A stretch of DNA of 64,000 bases from CAZWCX01 sp964632945 (GTDB taxonomy: Bacteria > Planctomycetota > MHYJ01 > WSZJ01 > CAZWCX01), in assembly GCA_964632945.1 (NCBI GenBank), contig CAZWCX010000016.1:1-64000 (forward strand), given 5' to 3'. The position numbers and the translations under genes are program-made. Each line of letters opens with the position of its first letter. The stretch's first letter is position 1. Positions 1 through 8,817 of the stretch are shown here, one piece after another. Below the pieces are notes generated by a model. That model was not told where the DNA came from. It saw only the letters and a list, made by a program, of their open reading frames with translations, and searched no databases.

Positions 1-47
1 GCGGATTTTTCACGAAGCCGCTGGCGCGGCTTCATGAATAATCCGGG
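1..47. repeat. Repeat family A fragment (hairpin GAAGCCGC/GCGGCTTC)
   Basis: A short imperfect palindrome, GAAGCCGCTGGCGCGGCTTC, is followed by TGAATAATCCGGG. Similar sequence occurs at 24031-24246 and 45044-45179, always between genes. In this copy and the 45 kb copy it runs directly into a family B element. It is cut by the window edge, so its full length is unknown. Confidence 0.6.
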
Positions 48-214
48 CTAGCGGGTCTTCAATCCTGACAGGGTGGGTTCGGTGGAGTCGATTTTCGCCC
101 CCGGCGAGTCGCGCGGAGAATGCGCTGCCCGATGCATCGCCGGCGACGAGCAACGAAGCCCGGCGCGGAGAGCGGCCGGCCCAACCCATGGGATCAAGGT
201 TGAAGCCCCACCCG
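48..214. repeat. Repeat family B, MITE-like inverted-repeat element, copy 1
   Basis: The element starts CTAGCGGGTCTTCAA and ends TTGAAGCCCCA, so its termini are inverted repeats. The interior shares long stretches with the reverse complement of 21924-22091, including GATGCATCGCCGGCGACGAG and AACGAAGCCCGGCGCG. It carries no ORF that looks like a transposase. It lies downstream of the minus-strand HEAT gene that ends at 360. Confidence 0.7.
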
Positions 215-359
215 TCCCGGGGGGAAGCGGCATGCGACGGGCGGGCGGCGCGGCGCGCGCGGGTCGAGCCGGTGCGGGATCGCTCGAACCGCGTCCGCCG
301 GAATCGCGGGGGCCGCACCCGGGACGCGGCGGTCCGACCGCCAGCGGCGCCCCCGCGCC

Positions 360-1559
360 TCACCGCGCCAGATCGCGTCGCGTCTTCTCCTCGAAGATCC
401 GGTTGATGTCCGTCTCGCCTGTTTTCAGGATCTCGAGGTAGTCCCTCACGTCGGGCGCCAGGCCGGCGTCGGCGGGGAGCAGGCGTTCCAGCGTGGCGGC
501 CGCGTCGCCCCGGCCGGCGCGGAGCACGCTGATCAGGATGGTCCGGCGCACTTCCTCCGCGCCTTCGCTCCGGTAGGCCTTTTCGAGTTCCGCGAGGGCC
601 ACGAACCGGTTCGGCGCGGGGACGCCGCCCAGTGACTCTGCCGCGGACCGGCGCACCTCCGCGTCGCGGTCCGCGCGCAAGAACTCTCCCACCGTGGCGA
701 TCAGGTTCTCATCGGCCGCGCGGCTGAATACCCCCGCCAGCGCACCGCTGCGGATCATCGGGTCGGTCGCGGAACGGGCGATATCCACGAGTTGGACGTT
801 CACCGTGGCCGTCCGGGACTCGTCCGTGCCCGCGAAGTGGGCCAGCGCCTGCACGGCCGCTGACTGCACCACGGGGTCGGCCTCCACGCGCGCCAGGGCG
901 GCGACTCGATCCTGGAGCAGGGGGGGCATCGCGTGGGTCTGGGAGAGGAAAAAGAGCGCCGTTTGCCGCCGGGCCTCGTTTTCGTTCGCGGACTCCGCCA
1001 GGGAGAGGAACTGTTCGGCGAGGCGCGGATTGGAGGCGAACGACGGGTCGGAAGCGATCGCCGAAGCCAGGACGTCCAGCACCGTGGCGGACTCTTCATT
1101 GCGGAAGGCTTCGATGACCTGCAGGGCGCGTGCTTCGTCTCCCCGCATGAAGGTGAGAATCGCGTTCTGGTACGCGGTCATCAGGTTCGGATCCGCTTCC
1201 GCGACCGCGTGCCGAAGCCCGGCCAGCAGACCCGGCAGGTCGCGGGTCCGGCTCGGATCGGCCAGGGGGGACCCGGCGGGCGGGGCGGCCTCGTTCCGGG
1301 GAATCTCCGGGGGAAAGTGGTGGTGCTCGCCGTCCGCGTGCGCATGACCCGCGTGGGGATCCGCCGGGGCGGGAGTCGGGGGGGATTGCTTGACGGCGGG
1401 CGTGCGATTCACTTCGACCGGGCCGTTTCGAGCCGGTGCCGGCGCCGTATTCCGGGCCGCCTGCGGTTGGGTGCCGCGGCCCAGATAGAATCCGGCGACC
1501 AGCAGGGCGAATGCGCCCAGCAGGCCGGCGACCAGCCGTGCAGCGGGATTCGAGGACAC
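360..1559 (-). CDS. Membrane-anchored HEAT-repeat protein
   Basis: A 399-residue protein of unknown job. Residues about 8-26 form one hydrophobic helix. A long Pro/Ala linker follows, containing a His cluster (HAGHAHADGEHHHF, residues 69-82) that could bind metal. Residues about 100-390 are helical HEAT-like repeats, usually a protein-binding scaffold. The start is a GTG with GGAGGTG six bases upstream. It is probably anchored in the inner membrane with the repeats outside. It stands alone next to the repeat cluster at 1-214. Function is not recognised; other HEAT proteins lie at 5094, 27131 and 49309. Confidence 0.85.
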   Translation of the reverse strand: MSSNPAARLVAGLLGAFALLVAGFYLGRGTQPQAARNTAPAPARNGPVEVNRTPAVKQSPPTPAPADPHAGHAHADGEHHHFPPEIPRNEAAPPAGSPLADPSRTRDLPGLLAGLRHAVAEADPNLMTAYQNAILTFMRGDEARALQVIEAFRNEESATVLDVLASAIASDPSFASNPRLAEQFLSLAESANENEARRQTALFFLSQTHAMPPLLQDRVAALARVEADPVVQSAAVQALAHFAGTDESRTATVNVQLVDIARSATDPMIRSGALAGVFSRAADENLIATVGEFLRADRDAEVRRSAAESLGGVPAPNRFVALAELEKAYRSEGAEEVRRTILISVLRAGRGDAAATLERLLPADAGLAPDVRDYLEILKTGETDINRIFEEKTRRDLAR

Positions 1560-1694
1560 CGATTCACCTCCGGACGCGCCATTCTACCGGTCGCCGCGGC
1601 GGATCGCAACCCCGGAAAAAAGATCGGGCGGCCTGGTTGCGCTGCAGGCCGCCCGTCCGTCGAGAGGTTCACGTTGGACGATGTCTTCGTTCGA

Positions 1695-2702
1695 CTACAT
1701 CCCCACCTTCGAGGCGTAGCCGCTGTAGATCCAGTAGGCCCCGCCGCCCCAGTAGACCTTGTACCAGCCGGCGGACGTGCTCGTGATGAAGTAGAGCTGT
1801 CCCGAATGGACCGACCCGACGACCTTGTACCCGGTCGAAGGTCCGGTCCGCACGTTGAGCGTGTCGGCGGTGACCTTGGCGGCGCTGCCGGTCGCGCCGG
1901 TCGTGTAGCCGCTGTGGAACCAGGCGCTCCCGCCGTTCCACCAGATCTTCTGCCATTCACCGCTGGTCGAGGTCTTGATATAGACTTGGCCCGACGCGGC
2001 CTGACCCTTGATCGAGTAGCTCGTACCCGGGCCGGAGCGGACATTCAGCGAGCTCGCCGTGACCTTGCGGGCCGAGGTGCTGGAGCCGCTGCTTGGCGGC
2101 GGCGGGGAGACCGTGCCCCCACCCGGGGCGGTGGCGCCCACGCCCTCTTTGACCATCTTCATGTACTTGTCCCAGTTGAAGTACGGGCCCGGGTCCGTAT
2201 GCGTCGCGCCCGGCACTTCGACATGGCCGATGATGTGCTTGCGATCCATCGGAATGCCGTAGGTGAGGCAAAGGTACCGGGTGAGCGTCGCGGACGCGGC
2301 GTACTCCGCCTCGGTCCAATAGTTCTTGTAGGCGTAGCCGGCGTGCTCGATGCCGATGCTGTGGGTGTTGTAGTACGAATTGCCCGCATGCCAACCCTTG
2401 TCCCCGTCGGTCAGCATCTGGGTGATGGCGCCGCTGTAGTCCACGATGTAGTGGGCGGATACCTTGGACGCCGGATTCTTGAACCAGCTGATCGCTCCCG
2501 CCGCCGTCCCCTCGATCGTGTGGATCACAATGTAGTAGATGCCGCGCGCCGTGGTGCTCTTGGTGTAGTTTCCCGAATGCGCCGGATTCCACGTCGTCGG
2601 CGGCTTGTAGGCCGCCAGAGCCGTCGAATCGGCCAGCAGCGCCGGGGCCAATGCGCACACCCCGATCGCCAATGCCTTCGTCAGCACGCCACTCTTCCGC
2701 AT
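1695..2702 (-). CDS. N-acetylmuramoyl-L-alanine amidase with two SH3 domains
   Basis: A secreted peptidoglycan amidase of the AmpD/Amidase_2 family, which cuts between MurNAc and L-Ala. A signal peptide spans residues 1-31. The catalytic domain covers about 50-190. By alignment to AmpD the zinc ligands are H61 (VIHTIEG), H160 (IIGH) and D170 (HTDPGPYF), with E119 in IGIEHAG as the catalytic acid. A Gly/Pro/Ser linker (about 191-211) leads to two bacterial SH3-like domains at about 213-270 and 276-335, each with an LNVR-GP motif, probably for wall binding. GGAGG lies upstream of the ATG. Likely roles are wall turnover or attack on other bacteria. Confidence 0.92.
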   Translation of the reverse strand: MRKSGVLTKALAIGVCALAPALLADSTALAAYKPPTTWNPAHSGNYTKSTTARGIYYIVIHTIEGTAAGAISWFKNPASKVSAHYIVDYSGAITQMLTDGDKGWHAGNSYYNTHSIGIEHAGYAYKNYWTEAEYAASATLTRYLCLTYGIPMDRKHIIGHVEVPGATHTDPGPYFNWDKYMKMVKEGVGATAPGGGTVSPPPPSSGSSTSARKVTASSLNVRSGPGTSYSIKGQAASGQVYIKTSTSGEWQKIWWNGGSAWFHSGYTTGATGSAAKVTADTLNVRTGPSTGYKVVGSVHSGQLYFITSTSAGWYKVYWGGGAYWIYSGYASKVGM

Positions 2703-3046
2703 GAACCGACCTCCGACCTCTTCCCACCGACCTCAGGTCTTGATTCGTCAACCGGACCCGATTGACGGCGTCGTTCCTACGCGGGGGCTTCCTGTAGCGA
2801 ACCGCGGGCCGCAGAATTGGAATGGCCTGTCAAGCGCATAAGTGCAGTGATGATATATAGGTGCGTCTGTGTGTAAAAATCTCCCCGAGGCGCCTGCGCC
2901 GCGCCTGTAAAATCGGGTTGGCATCGCCCCGAACACTGGTTACGGCCTGTAACTATTCATGAGTTCCCGGATTCCTCTTTACACGCCGGCGGCAGAGAGA
3001 GAAAATACCGGAAGCAGGGGGAAGCACGAGCCACTCGGGGGGCCGC
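2703..3046. other. Divergent intergenic region
   Basis: This gap separates the minus-strand amidase from the plus-strand lipoprotein, so it must hold promoters for both. The centre (about 2850-2880) is AT-rich, with TATATA. A short palindrome, GTTAC-GGCCT-GTAAC, lies near 2939-2953. I could not identify a well-spaced -35/-10 pair on either strand. Confidence 0.4.
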
Positions 3047-3424
3047 ATGCGCTCAGTCCACATCCGCCCGCTCACCACCGGAGCCACCCTCTTCCTTTTC
3101 GTCCTTTTCGGCCTGATGGGGTGTCAAACGGTCCATTACGTCCGGCCCGCACCGCCAACGTTGGAGGAGTTGGTGGAATGGAAGAAGCAGGGAAAGACCG
3201 ACGAGTACCTGATCTCCAAGATCGGCGAGTCGGAAGGGCGCTACTACCTCAAGGCGGAGGCGGTCGAGTATCTGACCCAGAACGGCATCAGCCGAAACGT
3301 GATCGACTTTCTGCTGGGTACGGCGTGGGCGCCGAGCCGGGTCTATCACTGCTACGACTGTGGCGTACCGTGGCACTGGCATGCCGGGTACTGGTCCCAT
3401 CACCACCATCACTGGCACTGGTAG
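3047..3424 (+). CDS. Small lipoprotein with His/Trp-rich C-terminus
   Basis: A 125-residue predicted lipoprotein. The N-terminus has a signal peptide ending in the lipobox LMGC, with C26 the lipidated residue. The middle (about 38-95, TLEELVEWKKQGKTDEYLIS) resembles small helical domains of hypothetical lipoproteins. The tail is unusually rich in His and Trp (WHWHAGYWSHHHHHWHW) and also contains CYDCG, so metal binding is plausible but unproven. GGGGGG lies upstream of the ATG. No partner gene is adjacent: it diverges from the amidase and converges on pfkA. Confidence 0.8.
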   Translation: MRSVHIRPLTTGATLFLFVLFGLMGCQTVHYVRPAPPTLEELVEWKKQGKTDEYLISKIGESEGRYYLKAEAVEYLTQNGISRNVIDFLLGTAWAPSRVYHCYDCGVPWHWHAGYWSHHHHHWHW

Positions 3425-3888
3425 CGGAGACGGGCTGCCGGGGAAGGGGCTGGCCTGTGCGCATGCCTGAGTCTTCGGGGGGCTGCGGCCGCGTGGAATC
3501 CGTCGCAAGCCCCCGTAAGACTCCGACGTCGCTCCCGGAACCGGCGGCGGCTCTGCCGGAAGGGTCCAGGGTCGCCGGACTGGGCTACGCGAGGGGGTGG
3601 GGTCGGACGGGGAGGGTGAGTCGATCCGGCGTCCTGGGGCGCGGCGCCGCGGCGTGGGGGGCTTCGATCCGCGAAGGGAAGGCCGCCCGGATGTGGGGCC
3701 CGACGCGCAGACCGGCGGATGGCCAGTGCAGGGGCCGGAGCGGAGACCACGGTCGCGTCTCCGCGTGGCGGCCGCAGCGAAGGTCCCATCGGCCCGCACC
3801 GAATCCCCCCTGGCGGCGGAGCGGTCTCTCCGGGATTCAGTCCGTGCGCCCCACCGCGCGTGGCGGCGGCTTGGGGGGACTCCGGCGC
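3425..3888. other. Convergent intergenic region, no gene seen
   Basis: This 464-base GC-rich stretch lies between the converging lipoprotein and pfkA genes. ORFs crossing it have no start signals or recognisable composition. I see no clear terminator hairpin with a U-tract. Confidence 0.5.
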
Positions 3889-5010
3889 TCAGCGCGACTT
3901 CCCCGTCCGCCTGCGCTTCCGGTCCGCCGGCGACTCATCGCCGAAGGAGATGCCGAGTTGGCGGGCGGAGCGCACGCTGTCGCAGCGCGGCGGAACGGTT
4001 TTGGGCGCTGCGATCGCGCGCGCGATCGGCACGGTGACGACGTCCGGGTGACGGAGGCAGACCACGGAACCGAACTTCCGGTCCTGGATCGCGCGCACCG
4101 CGGCCGCGCCGAGTCGGGTGGCGAGCAGCCGGTCGAAGGTCGAGGGGGAGCCGCCCCGCTGGAGGTGGCCGAGTACGATCGAGCGGCTCTCGCGACCGGT
4201 GGCCTGCTGGATCTCCCGGGCGAGCCATTCGGCGACGCCCCCCAGGCGCACTTCGCGGCCGAGTTCCTTTTCCCCCTGCGTCCGCCGGGTTCCGCCGTGC
4301 GCGGTGGCGCCTTCCGCGACCACGATGATGCAGAAGTTCTGCTTTCGGCGGTAGCGGTCGCGGACCTTGGCGTGAATCGCTTCCAGGCTGAACGGGATCT
4401 CCGGAATCAAAATCACGTCCGCGCCCCCGGCGATGCCCGCGTGCAGCGCGATCCAGCCGCAATACCGGCCCATGACCTCGACGACCATGACCCGCTGGTG
4501 GCTCTCGGCCGTGCTGTGCAGCCGGTCGAGGGCGTCGGTGGCGGTCGCGACGGCGGTGTCGAAGCCGAACGTCACGTCGGTCTCGCGCACGTCGTTGTCG
4601 ATCGTCTTGGGCACGCCGACCACGGGCAGGCCGAGTTTCAGGAAGTCGCGCGCGATCCCCAGGCTGCCGTCTCCACCGATGACGAGCAGACCGTCCAGTC
4701 GGAGGCGTTTGAAATTGCGCACGACCTCGCGCGAGCGGTCGACGACCTCGGTCCGGTTGCCGCGCTTGACCGGGTAACTGAACGGATTCGCGCGATTGCT
4801 CGTTCCGAGAATCGTGCCGCCCTCGTGGAGGATGCCGCTGATGTCTTTGGGGTCGAGGCGGTTCAGCCCCTTCATCGTCAGCAGGCCGTCGAAACCGTTG
4901 CGGATGCCGATCGCCTCCCACCCCAACCGATGGATGCTGCGGGTGGCGGCGCGGATGACGGCGTTGAGGCCGGGGGCGTCTCCCCCCCCGGTGAGGATGC
5001 CGATGCGCAT
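3889..5010 (-). CDS. pfkA: 6-phosphofructokinase
   Basis: This enzyme phosphorylates fructose 6-phosphate to fructose 1,6-bisphosphate in glycolysis. The 373 residues show the family landmarks: GILTGGGDAPGLN near the N-terminus, GGDGS at 112-116, PKTIDND at 134-140, HQRVMVVEVMGRYCG around 171-185, and a sugar-phosphate segment near 205-240. The Gly in GGDGS predicts ATP as donor, because PPi enzymes have Asp there. Lys135 in PKTIDND is unlike the Gly of the E. coli enzyme and is typical of the group III/X branch. GGAGG precedes the ATG. The extra basic C-terminal tail (about residues 345-373) is unusual. Confidence 0.95.
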   Translation of the reverse strand: MRIGILTGGGDAPGLNAVIRAATRSIHRLGWEAIGIRNGFDGLLTMKGLNRLDPKDISGILHEGGTILGTSNRANPFSYPVKRGNRTEVVDRSREVVRNFKRLRLDGLLVIGGDGSLGIARDFLKLGLPVVGVPKTIDNDVRETDVTFGFDTAVATATDALDRLHSTAESHQRVMVVEVMGRYCGWIALHAGIAGGADVILIPEIPFSLEAIHAKVRDRYRRKQNFCIIVVAEGATAHGGTRRTQGEKELGREVRLGGVAEWLAREIQQATGRESRSIVLGHLQRGGSPSTFDRLLATRLGAAAVRAIQDRKFGSVVCLRHPDVVTVPIARAIAAPKTVPPRCDSVRSARQLGISFGDESPADRKRRRTGKSR

Positions 5011-5093
5011 GGCGGACCTCCGGATGCGGGTTCGGGCTCAGAATAGTGGGGGAACGCGGTCAGCGCAAGGAACGGAGCCGAACCTGTGCGCGG

Positions 5094-5744
5094 TTATCCG
5101 CCGATGCGGCCCAACGCGTCTTGGGCCGCGTTGCGCACCCGCGCTTCCGGATCGTCGCGGGCGATCCGTTCGAGCGTCGATCGCGCGCCGACCGCCCCGA
5201 GTTCGCCCAGGGACCAGGCCGCGTTCTCGCGCACGAAGGGACTTCGGTCCTCCTCCAGTCGTTCGAGGAAGTGCGCGGTGTGGGCCGGGTCGCGCATCTG
5301 CCCGAGCGCGCGCGTGGCGAACGCGCGCACGCGGTCGTCCGGATCCCGGCGCGACAGTTCGAGCAACCGCGGAGTCGACTCCTCGTCGCCCAGGGCGCGG
5401 AGGGAGCGCAGATTCCCCTCGATGCCGTTCCGATTCCGGGTGAGGATGGCGGTGCGCCAATCGCGAACGATGGCCTCGGCCGCGGTGGCCGCCGGAGGAC
5501 GCGTGACCGGTTCGGGCGTCCGGGGCGCGGTCGTGCGGACGGTGTCGGAGGCGGGGGCAGTCCCGGTTTGCCCGCCCGACGTCCCCGGCGTTGGGGACAG
5601 AGCAGCCGGAGTCGGCTCGGAGGTCCGGCGGATGCTCACCGGTGGTCCGGCGGCGGCAGGCGGGGTTCTCCAGGCGAACCAGCCGGCCGCGCCGAGCGCG
5701 ACGGCGAGGCTGAACAGGCAGAGAGCGAGGGCGGTCCTAGGCAC
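5094..5744 (-). CDS. HEAT-repeat protein with N-terminal membrane segment
   Basis: A protein of about 216 residues. I chose the GTG at 5744 because it overlaps the stop of the upstream secreted protein (GTGCCTAG) and places a hydrophobic helix (ALALCLFSLAVALGAAGW) right at the N-terminus. An ATG at 5816 in the same frame would add 24 residues overlapping the upstream gene. A Pro/Thr/Ala-rich linker follows, then about 120 residues of HEAT repeats (LGDEESTPRLLELSRRDPDD and similar units). It is likely co-translated with 5737-8817. It is probably a scaffold, but its function is not known. Confidence 0.75.
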   Translation of the reverse strand: MPRTALALCLFSLAVALGAAGWFAWRTPPAAAGPPVSIRRTSEPTPAALSPTPGTSGGQTGTAPASDTVRTTAPRTPEPVTRPPAATAAEAIVRDWRTAILTRNRNGIEGNLRSLRALGDEESTPRLLELSRRDPDDRVRAFATRALGQMRDPAHTAHFLERLEEDRSPFVRENAAWSLGELGAVGARSTLERIARDDPEARVRNAAQDALGRIGG

Positions 5745-8700
5745 GGGAGTCGCGCCGGCGCCGACGCCTCCCGGTCGCGGCGGCGCCCGCTGCAGCCGCC
5801 AGGAGCGCCCAGGCAACGAAGCCTGCCGCAGGCGGCGCGGCGGCCGCGGTGACGAAGCAGCCTTTGCGCTTCTTTTTCTTGTTTGCCGCCGCGGCCGAGT
5901 AGACCCGCAGGACGAAGGCGCGCAGGAACGTGTTTCCCGCCGCGTCGCGGACCTCGATTCGGACCGCGTAGTCGCCGGCGCTTGCTGCAGGCGGGGAGCC
6001 GGTGATCATTCCGGACGGCGCATCCAGGGCGATCCCGGGCGGCAGTCCGCCGACGAGAATCGACCAGGAGTAGGGCGCCGTCCCGCCGGTGGCGCGGAGA
6101 AAGGCGTGATATCCGACCGTTTCCGCGGCCTCGGGGAGGATCGCGGTGGTGATGGTCAGGTCGTGACTCGTCTTGGCGGCGTAGAAGGTGTCACCGAACG
6201 CGCCGATGTTGATCCGCCCGCCGTTGGGGGACGGTTCGCGCGGCACGTCGAAGGCGGGATCGCCGCGATCGACGGTGGGGGCGCCGTCGGGCAGCCGATA
6301 GTCCTTGTTGGCGCGATCGCGGAAGGCCACCGGGATTGCGAGGTCGGTGGCCGCGGGCGCGATTCCCGCGTAATCCCCGCCGGCGTTCCCGACCACATCA
6401 TCGTATCCGAGCACGACGGTGTTCGCTTCATTGGTCACGTCGATGCCGATCTGGCGGTTGTCCTGGACGAGCAATCCGCGCGCGTCGACGATGCTGCCCC
6501 CCTCGACGCGCAATCCGTGGTCGTTGTCGGCCAGCGTCAAGTGCCGGAGTTGCGCCTGTGTCCCGCGCGTGGTGCGGATTGCCGTCCCCGTGTCGCGGAA
6601 GACGAGGTTGCGCAAGAGCACGGAGGCGCTGTCCGCATGGACGCCGACGCCGGCGCCGAAGACGGCCAGGTCGGCGAGGGTGAAGGTCGGCGAGTTTCCC
6701 GGCAGGGATCCGATGAACCGGAACGCCTCGGCGAGTCCGGTCGCGTCGATGCGCGTGTCGTGCGGATTCTGCCCGATGATCGATACGCCTTCGCGGGGCG
6801 CCAGGGTTCCGCCGGCGGGGAAGGTCCCGTAGCCGACCTCGATGACGTCGCCCGGATTGGCGGCCGCCACCGCGTCCTGCAGGGTGGTGTAGCCGACCCC
6901 GTGGATCGAGATCGGGGCCTTCGGTGTCGCCGCGATGTCCGCGGGCGTACTCTGGAAGCCGTCCAGGTCCTCGGCGATGATGCGGAAGTCGTACGTCACG
7001 CCGTTGGTCAGGCCGGAGACGGTGTACTGGGGGTTGAGGCCCGCGTCCTGCGGCGCGCCGAACGCGCCCCCTGCAGGGCGGAAGAACACGAGATTGCGGC
7101 GCACGTCCCGCGAGGGGCTGTTGGTCCAGGTCAACTGAACCTGTGTGTCTGCGGGCGCGGCGGCGAGATTGCGGATCGGCGCCGGCGGGACCTGGTTGCG
7201 ATTCACCCAGAAGCGTTGCGGGGCCGACCATTCCGAGGCGGCGTTGTCGGGATCGACCGCCCGGACGATCCAGGTGTACGGGGTGTCGTCGGTCAGGCCG
7301 GCGGCGGTGACCGTGGTCTGGCCGGGCGTAGTGAAGAACTCCTGGTCCCAGTCCTGCAGGACTTCGTCGTCGTCATCCACGCGTACGCGGTAACGCAGCG
7401 TCCCGGGCGCATCTTCGGCGTCCGCCGCATCGTTCCAGGCGAGCGGGACGTCGTTCAGGAGCACGTTGGCATCGCCCGTCGGGGTCCCACCGGTCGGGGC
7501 GTTGGGCGCGGAGTTGCCCGTGAATCGGTACACATAAAGCGAGCCGGCCTCCGTCGTCGAGTAGAGCCGTCCATTGGCGAGCGCCGGGGCCGCCAGCGTC
7601 GGCGCGTCCTGCGGCAGGACGGAGAGCGCGGACCCGTCGGCGCCGGCGAGTACGCGCAGGTCGGGATCGAGCGACGAACCGAACACCCAGCTCCCGCCGG
7701 CCGCATCGGCGGCCGGGGCCGGGACGACCCCTTGCGTCGGCACGTCGGTCGAGGCGTAGACGGTGAGGCTCCCGTTGGGGACCATCCAGTCGAGCGAGCC
7801 GGTGGCGGCATCGACCTGCACCGCGTACTCGTGGAGGACGAACTCGTCCGGGTACCAATTCCCGTCGTTGTCGAGGTAGTGATCGAAGCGGATCAGGGCG
7901 CCGATCTTTCCCCCCGAGAGCGCGGGGGACGAAACCGCGTATTTGACGCCGGACACGGCCCCGCCGGGTGGGGCGGGGTCGGCCATCGGCAGCGCCCAGT
8001 TGTCGAGCGCCCATCGCGCCGGGTCGATCGCGATGCGATAGAGGGTGGCCTCCTTGCCGCCGGGGAGACAGTAGACGAATCCTCCGGCGGCGACCGGAGA
8101 GGACTGGTGGAAGGTTCCTCCCGTGAGGAACGACCACAGTCGCGCCCCGCCCGCCGAGTCGATGGCGTAGAGCTCGCCGTCATTGGCGCCGACGAACAGG
8201 GTCGCTCCGTCCTTGGCCGGGGACGAGTAGGAGTGCTGTCCCAGCGGCGCGCGGAATTGAATGGAGCCGTCGGCGGCATTGCGCGCGACCAGTTCCGGGT
8301 TCGGAAAGCCGGATCCCTGGTAGTCCGATCCCCCCGCGGCCAGCGGCGAGGAGAGTTCCGTCGCGCCCGTTTGCCCGGTCCAGAGGACCGCGCCGGTCAC
8401 CGCGTCCAGGGCGGCGACCTGTCCGCCGTAGGTGGACACGCGGACCCGTCCGAGGTGGAGGGCGGGCGACGATCGCACCGCGGAGCCGAGGTCGCGTTCC
8501 CACAGCAGCGCCCCGGTCGTTTCGGAGAGCGCGCGCACCTTGCCGTCGTCCCCCGCCACCACGACCCTCCCGTCGCCCACGGCGGGGCCCGTGCGGATCG
8601 GCGCGGTCGAGAGCGGGTCGCGTCGTTCCAGGACCGGCGAGCCGGGCAGCGTCTCGGCGGTGGCGCGGGTGCGCTGCGGATCCGCTCCGGGATGAGGCCA

Positions 8701-8817
8701 ATCTTCCGCCCGCCCGCGGCTCGCCCCGAACACGAGGACGCACGCGAGACCCCAGGCCGCGAATCGCGCGGCCCATCCTCCAGCCGGTTCGGGTCGGTTG
8801 GCGTGCGGCGTCTTCAT
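5737..8817 (-). CDS. Secreted multidomain protein: PQQ-type propeller, FN3, beta-helix, Ig-like, C-terminal anchor
   Basis: A 1026-residue exported protein. A signal peptide covers about 1-38. Residues about 40-435 are PQQ-like beta-propeller blades (VRALSETTGALLWERDL, VAALDAVTGAVLW). Two fibronectin-III-like modules follow (about 440-630), then a right-handed beta-helix (about 640-870, starting near YTTLQDAVAAANPGDVIEV), then a putative Ig-like domain (GLPPGIALDAPSGMITGSPP, about 885-965). The tail combines a Cys motif (KGCFVTAA), a hydrophobic stretch and a run of six Arg, like a C-terminal sorting or anchoring signal. It overlaps 8814-10946 by ATGA. No catalytic residues were seen; a surface structural or binding role is inferred. 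Confidence 0.88.
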   Translation of the reverse strand: MKTPHANRPEPAGGWAARFAAWGLACVLVFGASRGRAEDWPHPGADPQRTRATAETLPGSPVLERRDPLSTAPIRTGPAVGDGRVVVAGDDGKVRALSETTGALLWERDLGSAVRSSPALHLGRVRVSTYGGQVAALDAVTGAVLWTGQTGATELSSPLAAGGSDYQGSGFPNPELVARNAADGSIQFRAPLGQHSYSSPAKDGATLFVGANDGELYAIDSAGGARLWSFLTGGTFHQSSPVAAGGFVYCLPGGKEATLYRIAIDPARWALDNWALPMADPAPPGGAVSGVKYAVSSPALSGGKIGALIRFDHYLDNDGNWYPDEFVLHEYAVQVDAATGSLDWMVPNGSLTVYASTDVPTQGVVPAPAADAAGGSWVFGSSLDPDLRVLAGADGSALSVLPQDAPTLAAPALANGRLYSTTEAGSLYVYRFTGNSAPNAPTGGTPTGDANVLLNDVPLAWNDAADAEDAPGTLRYRVRVDDDDEVLQDWDQEFFTTPGQTTVTAAGLTDDTPYTWIVRAVDPDNAASEWSAPQRFWVNRNQVPPAPIRNLAAAPADTQVQLTWTNSPSRDVRRNLVFFRPAGGAFGAPQDAGLNPQYTVSGLTNGVTYDFRIIAEDLDGFQSTPADIAATPKAPISIHGVGYTTLQDAVAAANPGDVIEVGYGTFPAGGTLAPREGVSIIGQNPHDTRIDATGLAEAFRFIGSLPGNSPTFTLADLAVFGAGVGVHADSASVLLRNLVFRDTGTAIRTTRGTQAQLRHLTLADNDHGLRVEGGSIVDARGLLVQDNRQIGIDVTNEANTVVLGYDDVVGNAGGDYAGIAPAATDLAIPVAFRDRANKDYRLPDGAPTVDRGDPAFDVPREPSPNGGRINIGAFGDTFYAAKTSHDLTITTAILPEAAETVGYHAFLRATGGTAPYSWSILVGGLPPGIALDAPSGMITGSPPAASAGDYAVRIEVRDAAGNTFLRAFVLRVYSAAAANKKKKRKGCFVTAAAAPPAAGFVAWALLAAAAGAAATGRRRRRRDSRA

